Assembly (NCBI RefSeq): GCF_003076475.1
Contig: NZ_CP020919.1
Span: 3,038,001-3,102,000, forward strand
Length of the DNA: 64,000 nt
From: Flavobacterium kingsejongi
GTDB taxonomy: Bacteria > Bacteroidota > Bacteroidia > Flavobacteriales > Flavobacteriaceae
Direction: 5' to 3'
Shown: in pieces, positions 41,987 to 49,148 of the stretch
Numbering within the stretch: position 1 is the stretch's first letter
Layout: each line of letters starts with the position of its first letter
The notes under the pieces: generated by a model
The model's input: the letters and a program-made list of their open reading frames with translations, nothing else
The model's database searches: none
Told to the model about the DNA's origin: nothing
Program-made: the position numbers and the translations under genes

Positions 41987-42598
41987 ATGAAAGATAAAAT
42001 AATAATATCTGTATCATTGTTATTAACTTCATTTGGCATTTTTTCTCAAAAAGGAGAAATTCCCAAATATGTGATAATAACTTATCAAACGGACAAGAAT
42101 AGAGATCAACACCCGGCAAAGGATTATTATTGGATCATTCCTTTAGATGATAGTTTTAAAGGCAAAAATGATTTTAAAATTTTCCCTCTTTATTTAGATG
42201 AATTTTCTAAAGATGATATAAATGATTGTGTCCATGGCAAAAATATCAATATTTTGACAATGAATTCCAGTGAGGATTTCTCATGGGGAGAGGAAGATAA
42301 TAAACACATTAATAATCTTAAAAACATTTTAGACAAAAACAGCAAATTATTTTTTAAGATTAAAAAAAAGTGGACGAATAATTATAACGAAAAAATAAAA
42401 GTATTTATGACTCCTGTTTTTGGTGAATTTTGTAATAGTTTAATAGCTCCAGAAAGTGGAAAACTAATAGATTATAAAGGTTTGATTTATATTCCTATAA
42501 AGAATTTTAATCTTTATAGTGATTTTTATCGTCTAAAGTATGAGAAGGATATTTTAGCTAGTGATTTTTCAAACTTAATTTATGTTAATAGGAATTAG
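41987..42598 (+). CDS. small exported protein of unknown function in the Rhs array
   Basis: 203 residues. Signal peptide MKDKIIISVSLLLTSFGIFSQ, then an acidic/aromatic mature domain (YVIITYQTDKNRDQHPAKDYYWIIPLDD). No recognised family. It is AT-rich like the other immunity candidates and ends at a terminator before the next cassette. It may be an immunity or accessory gene left from a lost tip. Confidence 0.5.
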   Translation: MKDKIIISVSLLLTSFGIFSQKGEIPKYVIITYQTDKNRDQHPAKDYYWIIPLDDSFKGKNDFKIFPLYLDEFSKDDINDCVHGKNINILTMNSSEDFSWGEEDNKHINNLKNILDKNSKLFFKIKKKWTNNYNEKIKVFMTPVFGEFCNSLIAPESGKLIDYKGLIYIPIKNFNLYSDFYRLKYEKDILASDFSNLIYVNRN

Positions 42599-42693
42599 GA
42601 AACGAATATATTCGTAGTGTTCCAGATTAACTGTTTTTCTGAAGTAGCTGCTAATTGCTTTAACAAAATATAAATTTAAATTTTGGAATAAAT

Positions 42694-42726
42694 AGAGACG
42701 ATCATTGGGTCGTCTCTCTATTTTTA
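42694..42726 (+). terminator. hairpin after the exported protein gene
   Basis: AGAGACG / CGTCTCT stem with a 10-nt loop followed by T-rich sequence, ahead of Rhs cassette 3. Confidence 0.7.
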
Positions 42727-42737
42727 TAGTTTTTAAA

Positions 42738-43690
42738 AAGGAATTGTTGATGGAGTAGAATACTCCGAGGGTTTCCAGTATAAAGCCGGGATATTGCAAT
42801 TTTTCCTTACTGCAGAAGACTATGTAAGTCGTACCGGGAATGCATATAATTATATTTACAATTATACCGATCATTTGGGGAATGTCAGGGTTTCGTATAC
42901 TAAAGACCCGGTAAGCGGGCTGACCAAAATTGTAGAGGAAAGCAATTATTATCCTTTTGGTATGAAACATGCCAATTACAATGACTATGCTCCGCCTGCA
43001 CCGGGAGTGGCCAATAAGGGGTACCAGTACAAGTATAATGGTCAGGAGTTGCAGACGGAGCTGGGGCTGAACATGACGGCGATGGATTACCGCCAATATG
43101 ATAATGCCATAGGGCGATTTAACAGTATGGACGTCTTATCAGTACTGGGAATGTCAATGACCCCTTATCAGTTTGGGAATAACAACCCGGTATCTTTTAG
43201 TGACCCTACGGGTTTGATTGCGGGGGGGAATCCATTTATGAATGGGCTTTGGAATAATAGTCCAGATAATAAAAATACAATATGGACGAATAACGGATAT
43301 GGTTCTTTTGTGAATCAATCATATACCGGAATGGTGGATATTCAGGATGGAATGTATACGGATTTGACGGAAGTGGTTAATTTACCGGAAATTTCAGTTT
43401 CTATTCGTCCGGGCGGAGGAGCAGCAGGAATAGCAATTCAGAATCATGTGTATAATAATAGTCCTTTTTATGATAAATATACATTGTTTGGATTGATAAA
43501 AAACCCTGATGTTTATGATCCTATGGGGAATTATATAGCTAAGAGAGATAATCCAAATTATAATCCTGGTGAAACTAAATGGGATAGAATATTTCGGTTA
43601 ATGAACAGCTCTCATATAGAGCAAATGGCTGATTTTGGAAGTGGAGGGCATAATATGTTGGGGGATATGGTAGAGCTATTCAAGTTGTAA
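42738..43690 (+). pseudogene. displaced Rhs-core tip cassette 3, 5'-truncated and frameshifted
   Basis: Rhs reading starts after a stop at about 42738 (GIVDGVEYSEGFQYKAG; first ATG at 42794). The core runs through NYYPFGMKHANYNDY to SFSDPTGL. The tip includes VYNNSPFYDKY (also found in tip 1 as VYRNSPFYNYI) and ends prematurely: SGGHNMLGDMVELFKL. One extra G in the G5 run at 43660-43664 would instead continue as MLGGYGRAIQVVKGTYS into the GIY-YIG frame at 43705, so the toxin is split by a frameshift. Confidence 0.75.
42869..43071 (+). repeat. Rhs-core repeat, copy 3
   Basis: Same segment as copies 1, 2 and 4 with a few silent changes; shares the downstream MTAMDYRQYDNAIGRF with copy 2. Confidence 0.85.
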
Positions 43691-43704
43691 AAGGGACTTA
43701 TTCA

Positions 43705-43974
43705 GTGTATCAGGGAATTGATGCAGCAGGAAATGTTAAATATGTTGGAATTACTTCGAGAATTCCGGCACTTAGATTTGCAGAGCATTTAGGATCTGTT
43801 GGTACAGGAAAAGAAAATTTAATTTATCGAGTTATTGATGGTGCTAAGGATTTAAGTAAGGAACAAGCTAAAGTTTTAGAGCAAACATTGATAAATCAAT
43901 ACGGGATACAAAAAAATGGAGGGCAATTAATAAATAATATGAACTCAATATCTCCCAAAAAAATGGGAGGCTAA
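43705..43974 (+). CDS. GIY-YIG nuclease domain, severed toxin end of cassette 3
   Basis: Reads VYQGIDAAGNVKYVGITSR, then RFAEHLGS and QAKVLEQTLINQYG. This is the GIY-YIG endonuclease pattern (here SVY and YVG) with the catalytic Arg and the later Glu of VLEQ, and is a typical polymorphic-toxin tip. The open frame runs upstream through GYGRAIQVVKGTYSVYQG without a start, so the ATG-like start used here is probably not native; the domain should be the end of the cassette 3 protein. Confidence 0.72.
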   Translation: MYQGIDAAGNVKYVGITSRIPALRFAEHLGSVGTGKENLIYRVIDGAKDLSKEQAKVLEQTLINQYGIQKNGGQLINNMNSISPKKMGG

Positions 43975-43989
43975 TGGAATAAAAAAATA

Positions 43990-44493
43990 ATGATAAGGAC
44001 AAAAACAAAATTAGGAGATGTGTTTTCAGTTCAAATAGACGAAAATACAAAGAAATATTTTCAATATATTGCTAACGATTCAAATCAACTTAATAGTGAT
44101 CTAATAAGGGTATTTAAGAAAAAATATAGGATACAAGAAAAAGTCGAATTGCATGATATAATAAATGATGAAGTAGATTTCTATGCTCACTGTGTAACTA
44201 AATTTGGTGTTAAAATGGAATTATGGGAAAAAGTAGGTAATGTACTTTTTAAAGGTGAAATAGATGTGATTTTTAGAGATACAAATGATTATGGGCGTAG
44301 AGTTGGAGATCAACCAATAAAAATATCTGAAAGTTGGTATATTTGGCAAATAAAGGATAAAGATTTTACCAGAGTTGGTAAGTTAAGTGGGGAAAATAGA
44401 AAAGCAGAAATAGGAGTTGTTATACCTCCTTTATCAATTATTGAAAGAATAAAAACTGGTAAGTATGATTTTGTATATCCTGATTTTGAATGA
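43990..44493 (+). CDS. putative immunity protein for the GIY-YIG tip
   Basis: 167 residues, soluble, starting MIRTKTKLGDVFSVQIDENTK and KYFQYIANDSNQL. The GDVFxVxID...YFQYI opening resembles Imm26-type immunity proteins, but I cannot confirm. It lies 15 nt behind the nuclease frame, the expected position of the cognate immunity gene. Confidence 0.6.
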   Translation: MIRTKTKLGDVFSVQIDENTKKYFQYIANDSNQLNSDLIRVFKKKYRIQEKVELHDIINDEVDFYAHCVTKFGVKMELWEKVGNVLFKGEIDVIFRDTNDYGRRVGDQPIKISESWYIWQIKDKDFTRVGKLSGENRKAEIGVVIPPLSIIERIKTGKYDFVYPDFE

Positions 44494-44592
44494 TTTGAAT
44501 AATAGATAGTATGTTAGGGTTTTTGTTCCTAATTATTTCAGAAAAACATTCTCAAAAATCAAAATTTTGATGATACTCTTGAATTCAAAACT

Positions 44593-44616
44593 AAACAACC
44601 TAAGGTTGTTTTTTAT
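44593..44616 (+). terminator. hairpin after the cassette 3 immunity gene
   Basis: AAACAACC / GGTTGTTT with a 3-nt loop and a T-run, about 100 nt behind the stop at 44493. Confidence 0.7.
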
Positions 44617-44703
44617 TATATATAGATGCATTTGAATAAAAATGAATAAAGTAGTGCAAACTGCTAAAAAGTAGTAAATTGTAGTTACGACACAACAATT
44701 CAG

Positions 44704-44907
44704 ATGCACAACTTTACAGCAAATTACGAGAAAATTTTAGAAGTATTAAAGGAATTAGAGCTTAAGAGCGAGAATTTTTTATCTCAAGATCGAAGATCTA
44801 TAAAAGAATAAAAAGAGATCATTGCTAATGATCAAGAAACATTATATAGAGAAAATAAGGCAATTAATTCAAATTGGCAAATATGGCCAGGCGCAATGAT
44901 AATATAA
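44704..44907 (+). pseudogene. small ORF with internal stop, possible immunity remnant
   Basis: Starts MHNFTANYEKILEVLKEL and meets TAA at 44809, but the same frame then continues KEIIANDQETLYRENK ... WQIWPGAMII to a stop at 44905-44907, right before the next gene (ATG 44912). A helical, charged product; no family recognised. Either a real short ORF or a gene with one nonsense mutation. Confidence 0.35.
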
Positions 44908-44911
44908 TATC

Positions 44912-45271
44912 ATGAAGTTTATAAAAGCATACGAATTTTTATTTTACAAATTATTCGGATTTTTTGAGACATCAATGTATTCAAGATGGTGGAGTGAATG
45001 GAAATCATTGACAACAATTTTAGTATTGGAATTATGGACAATACACTCCATTAAAATTTATTATCATTTTTTCTCAGTGAAAGCATTAAATAATTCTGGT
45101 GATGCTATGAGTATAGAAATTATAGCTTTTGGGATACTTTTAGCAGTTATAAAATGGTACCTGTTTGAATATAAGGACAAATGGAAACAAATTGTGGCAC
45201 ACTTTGATAAGCTCCCTAAAAGCATAAATAGAAAGGGGTCTATAATTGTGGCTCTTTTTAACTATATATAA
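44912..45271 (+). CDS. membrane protein, C-terminally truncated, immunity candidate
   Basis: 119 residues with two clear membrane helices (TTILVLELWTIHSIKIYY and IEIIAFGILLAVIKWYLF) and an N-terminal amphipathic piece. The end (RKGSIIVALFNYI) reads into Rhs cassette 4 sequence, so its natural C-terminus (probably a third helix) was cut by recombination. Membrane immunity proteins are common for pore-forming or membrane-targeted tips. Confidence 0.5.
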   Translation: MKFIKAYEFLFYKLFGFFETSMYSRWWSEWKSLTTILVLELWTIHSIKIYYHFFSVKALNNSGDAMSIEIIAFGILLAVIKWYLFEYKDKWKQIVAHFDKLPKSINRKGSIIVALFNYI

Positions 45272-45986
45272 TTATACCGATCATTTGGGTAATGTCAGGG
45301 TTCCCTATACCAAAGACCCGTTAAGCGGGCTTCCTAAAATTGTAGAGGAAAGCAATTATTATCCTTTTGGGATGAAACATGCCAATTACAATGACTATGC
45401 TCCGCCTGCACCGGGAGTGGCCAATAAGGGGTATCAGTACAAGTATAATGGACAGGAATATCAGCAAGAGTTTGACCTTGATCAATATTCAATGCCCTTT
45501 CGACAATATGACCCTGCGATAGGACGTTGGACTAGCATAGATCCTATAGTACAATTTAGTTTGTCACCCTATAATGGTTTCGGCAATAATCCAGTATTGT
45601 GGTCTGATCCAACTGGAGCTTATGCTGAATATAACTGGAAAGCTCATGATAATGGGTATATGGGGCTTACAAATATTGGTGGTACAAACTATGATTATGA
45701 AGGCAATGAAGATAATAAAGCTGTCTTTTCATTGAAAACTACTGCAAAGTTATATTTTGAAGGTAAGGATGTAAGTACTTTAACTGAAAATGATAAACAA
45801 AATATTTTTAAAACTAATGCAACTGAAACAATCGGGGTTTTATTATGGGAATTTGCAACTGGAACAGGTTTAGAAAATAGGAGTTTTAATTATGGAGAGC
45901 ATCCTTTTGCAACTCAATTTATGGATGGTAGGATGCAAATTCCGGTTATATTGATCACCCCATTCCGTTTTAAAGTGAGCACCTGA
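45246..45986 (+). CDS. displaced Rhs-core tip cassette 4, disrupted by IS21
   Basis: The core starts at NYTDHLGNVRVPYTKDP, shorter than in the other copies, and reaches NNPVLWSDPTGA. Its lower part (YQQEFDLDQYSMPFRQYDPAIG) differs from copies 2 and 3. The tip (about 120 residues) contains LLWEFATGTGLENRSFNYGEHP; no known toxin family recognised. IS21 cuts it at ...GRMQIPV; the last residues of the frame are IS-derived. Taking out the IS and one CCGGTT copy gives an ending IPVFPPIHQ and a stop, so the original tip is lost by only a few residues. No N-terminal export part. Confidence 0.7.
   Translation: MWLFLTIYNYTDHLGNVRVPYTKDPLSGLPKIVEESNYYPFGMKHANYNDYAPPAPGVANKGYQYKYNGQEYQQEFDLDQYSMPFRQYDPAIGRWTSIDPIVQFSLSPYNGFGNNPVLWSDPTGAYAEYNWKAHDNGYMGLTNIGGTNYDYEGNEDNKAVFSLKTTAKLYFEGKDVSTLTENDKQNIFKTNATETIGVLLWEFATGTGLENRSFNYGEHPFATQFMDGRMQIPVILITPFRFKVST
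45279..45459 (+). repeat. Rhs-core repeat, copy 4
   Basis: Shorter copy that diverges from the others after YKYNGQE; upstream identity begins abruptly at the end of the truncated membrane-protein gene. Confidence 0.82.
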
Positions 45987-46093
45987 TTCCAGTTCAAAAT
46001 GACCACCTAATTCCGGTGCAAAGTGAGCACCTCCGTTTTGATTAAAAACTATATTTTTTCATCTGTTAATTAGTATTCAAATATAATAAAATA

Positions 46094-46831
46094 TCACTCT
46101 TTGTTTATTCCTCTTTTCTTTCTCATGGATTCTCCATGTAATTCAAGCCTATGAGATTGGTGTATAAGTCTGTCTAATATTGCATCGGCTATCGTTTTTT
46201 CTCCAATTATATCATACCAGCCTTGAACTGGTATTTGTGATGTCACGATTATAGAGCCGTTATTATGCCTGTCCTCTATGATCTCTAAAAGAGTAATTCG
46301 GTTATGGCTGTCAAGTGCCTGGAGTCCAAAATCATCAAGTATTATAACATCCTGTCTTTGTATTTTGGTAAGTTCCCGTAGATAAGTACCATCTGCTTTA
46401 GCCATTTTTAGTCTAGCGAACAATTTTGAGGTATTAAAATAACTTACCTTAAAACCCTGTATACAGGCTTGATAACCTAATGCAGTACCTAAATAACTTT
46501 TACCGACACCGGTGCTTCCAGTGATTAAAATGTTTTCGTTTTTCTCTATAAATTCGCATTCTGCCAGACGCAGTACCATGTTTCGGTCCAGGTTACGTGA
46601 TACATCAAAATTGATACTTTCAATATTTGATTTGTAATGGAATTTGGCATTAGTGATACTTCGTTCAATACGACGATTGTACCTTTCATCCCATTCTGCA
46701 TCAATAATCATCGATACAAACTGGTCAAGGGTATAATGATCTGTTTTCCCGCTTTCAATGGCTGTTTTAAAAGCATTAAACATGCCATAAAGCTTCATTT
46801 GTTTCATTTTGGTTACTGTGGATTCATTCAT
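46094..46831 (-). CDS. istB: IS21-family helper ATPase IstB
   Basis: 245-residue AAA+ ATPase. Walker A GSTGVGKS at 105-112 and Walker B DVIILDDFGL at 161-170. It resembles DnaC and controls target selection for IstA. It follows istA with a 16-nt gap, as usual for IS21. Appears intact. Confidence 0.93.
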   Translation of the reverse strand: MNESTVTKMKQMKLYGMFNAFKTAIESGKTDHYTLDQFVSMIIDAEWDERYNRRIERSITNAKFHYKSNIESINFDVSRNLDRNMVLRLAECEFIEKNENILITGSTGVGKSYLGTALGYQACIQGFKVSYFNTSKLFARLKMAKADGTYLRELTKIQRQDVIILDDFGLQALDSHNRITLLEIIEDRHNNGSIIVTSQIPVQGWYDIIGEKTIADAILDRLIHQSHRLELHGESMRKKRGINKE

Positions 46832-46847
46832 TTTTTCAAGATTTAAT

Positions 46848-48395
46848 TTAGTTATAATAGTGTTTTCCTCTTATGTTACTGTGATCGGGAAGTTCCTGCT
46901 CAGGTTCTTGATCAAAATCAATATGATCCAAGTTGTTTTCTAAAATGTTTTGTATGGTCTTAAAATTGTAAATTTTAAAATCAAGTGCCCGCCTGCAGGC
47001 ATTTATTAATCGCTGTCTGCCTACCTTTTTTTCAAAATTCAGTATTCCTAAACAGCTTTTATAAGCCTGTTCTGGATGATTTCTGCTTTCGATTATCTGC
47101 ATTATATATTCTCCTACTGACTCATCAATATTATTAGCCCATTCAATGAAGCGGGCAGCACTCCATTGGGCTACAAATTGATGTGTACTGGCTAAATGCT
47201 CAGGAGTTGTTGTATAGACATAAGGTTTGTAGTTTCTTGGATGTACAGCTATTCGATTGTATTTATAATAAATCTCTACTGTTGATTTGGTATATAACAG
47301 CTTGGCTTTCTTCTTTACATATTGATACGGAACGCTGTAATAGTTTTTGTCCTGGCTTAATTGAACATGACCGTTTTGCATTACTGTTGCAAAAGACTGG
47401 TATTTAATTTCAAAACGATCTTGTGGGAGTGGACGCAGTTTTTCTTTCTCGTCTTCTAAAAATAATTCAAAGCGGGAATAAGGGCGTCCTGTCAGTTTTC
47501 TGTTATTGTGAGAGTCAAGTAAATCCCAGATCTGCTGGTTTAATTCTTCCAGAGAAAAGAACTTAGTTTCTTTTATGGTTACATAAATCCTTCGATATAA
47601 TATCTTAACAGCTCCTTCAACTAGTGACTTGTCTCTGGGCCTGTAAGCTCTGGCAGGTAAAATTGTGGTTTCGTAATGTTCTGCTAAATCAGCCAGGGTT
47701 TCATTGATTGTCGGTTCAAAACGACTGCTTTTTATTACGGCAGATTTTAAATTATCTGGAACAATGGCGGCAGGAGTGCCTTCAAAAAAGCGCATGGCAT
47801 TTTCTACCGAGTCAACAAAGTTTTCCTTTTGCTGGCTCATGGAAGCTTCAGCATACGTGTATTGGCTAGCGCCCAATATTGCTACAAAAAATTGTACTTC
47901 TTTGACTTCTCCAGTATCTATATCAATAATTGAGAGTGTCTTTCCGGCATAATCAACATACATTTTATCACCAGCCTTATGGTTCATATGCATGACCGGA
48001 TTAACTCGTTTGCCCCATATATTGTAATGATAATGAAATTGTGAAGTTCGATAACCATCAGGATTTACAGCAATATATTGTTCCCACATATGCTGTACGG
48101 TAACGCCAACTTTTTTTAGTTCACGTTCCATTTTAGGAAAAAAATCATAAAGTGTCTGTAATCTCGGGCTAATGGCCTCTACACTAGTCTGGGAGAATAA
48201 AAGTTCCAGCTCTGCATCGGTTTTTTGGTCGATTAATTCAAAGCTTAATTCGAGAACTTCAAATAAAGAAATATATTTCTTTACCGTATTTCTTGAAAGG
48301 GATAAGTAGCTACTTATAAATAACTTACTCTTTCCATTACAATAGAATTTAATTACTTTTCTAATTTTACTCATGTCTGTTATTTTGTTTGCCAT
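46848..48395 (-). CDS. istA: IS21-family transposase IstA
   Basis: 515-residue DDE transposase. The N-terminal HTH is near 24-45 (KLFISSYLSLSRNTVKKYISL), then the catalytic residues Asp148 (MYVDYAGK), Asp214 (IVPDNLKSAV) and Glu260 (KSLVEGAVKIL). The C-terminal beta-barrel and helix domain is complete. Full length for the family; likely active. Confidence 0.93.
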   Translation of the reverse strand: MANKITDMSKIRKVIKFYCNGKSKLFISSYLSLSRNTVKKYISLFEVLELSFELIDQKTDAELELLFSQTSVEAISPRLQTLYDFFPKMERELKKVGVTVQHMWEQYIAVNPDGYRTSQFHYHYNIWGKRVNPVMHMNHKAGDKMYVDYAGKTLSIIDIDTGEVKEVQFFVAILGASQYTYAEASMSQQKENFVDSVENAMRFFEGTPAAIVPDNLKSAVIKSSRFEPTINETLADLAEHYETTILPARAYRPRDKSLVEGAVKILYRRIYVTIKETKFFSLEELNQQIWDLLDSHNNRKLTGRPYSRFELFLEDEKEKLRPLPQDRFEIKYQSFATVMQNGHVQLSQDKNYYSVPYQYVKKKAKLLYTKSTVEIYYKYNRIAVHPRNYKPYVYTTTPEHLASTHQFVAQWSAARFIEWANNIDESVGEYIMQIIESRNHPEQAYKSCLGILNFEKKVGRQRLINACRRALDFKIYNFKTIQNILENNLDHIDFDQEPEQELPDHSNIRGKHYYN

Positions 48396-48624
48396 AATCC
48401 GTAAATTTTTAACGAATGTATGGTTCTAACAACATGAAAAAATCAATAGTTTTTAATACTTAATTCACCACAAAACTTGGTGGTCAATTTGCTCCGGAAT
48501 TAGGTGGTCAGTTTGCTCCGGAACGGGTGGTCAATTTACTCCGGAATTAGGTGGTCAAATTGACCGGTTTTTCCACCTATACATCAATAAAAAAAACTAA
48601 TTTAGAACACTAAACTTAGGACTT

Positions 48625-48984
48625 ATGCACGAAATACAGCAGTACATCGAATATGTGGCTAAAGGAATCGAGATCACCGGTATTATTGCGCTGGTGGTTG
48701 GGATGGTGTTGGCATTAGGGAAATTTATATTGGGGATGCAGGCCGGGCGGCAACGTTCCTATAAAATACTACGGCAGGAGTTGGGCAAAGCGATTTTGCT
48801 GGGGCTGGAGATCCTTGTTGCCGGGGATATTATTGGGACTGTAGTGGCGGAACCCACAATGGATCGTGTACTGGCATTGGGGATTATTGTCCTTATCCGT
48901 ACTTTTCTCAGTTTGTCCATCGAAGTAGAAATTGAAGGCCGTTTTCCATGGCAGAAAAAAACGGAAGATCCGGCAAAAGAGTAA
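48625..48984 (+). CDS. DUF1622 membrane protein
   Basis: 119 residues with three membrane helices: GIEITGIIALVVGMVLALGKFI, LGKAILLGLEILVAGDIIGTV and ALGIIVLIRTFLSLSIEVEIEGRFPW. The stretch LEILVAGDIIGT...LGIIVLIRTFLS and EGRFPW are DUF1622 hallmarks. Unknown function. First intact chromosomal gene after the Rhs/IS region. Confidence 0.85.
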   Translation: MHEIQQYIEYVAKGIEITGIIALVVGMVLALGKFILGMQAGRQRSYKILRQELGKAILLGLEILVAGDIIGTVVAEPTMDRVLALGIIVLIRTFLSLSIEVEIEGRFPWQKKTEDPAKE

Positions 48985-49148
48985 GAATAGTACTGTATTT
49001 TAATTATTTTACCGGAGTAATCAGCAGGTATTTGGCAGTCAGGGTAGGGGGAATCGGGAATAAAAAGGATTAACAGTAAATTTATTAGCGTTTCATATCC
49101 TATGTTGTAACTAATTTGTAATTTTACGCTCTTTTAAATATAATTTTC

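Larger units (their letters stand above)
45948..48563 (-). mobile_element. IS21-family element
   Basis: About 2.6 kb with istA-istB on the reverse strand. Each end carries multiple copies of a TGACCACCTAATTCCGG-like repeat: four at the left between 45952 and about 46037, and four at the right between about 48477 and 48557. This is the multi-repeat end structure of IS21. CCGGTT occurs directly outside on both sides (45942-45947 and 48564-48569) and is my best target duplication, because its removal restores a plausible toxin end. The exact tips are uncertain by a few bases; the first clear TGA...TCA ends are 45952 and 48557. Confidence 0.85.

Noticed and set aside
49000..49148. Riboswitch before kup (c-di-AMP type)
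   Set aside because: No match to the ydaO consensus could be read; leader is plain AT-rich sequence.
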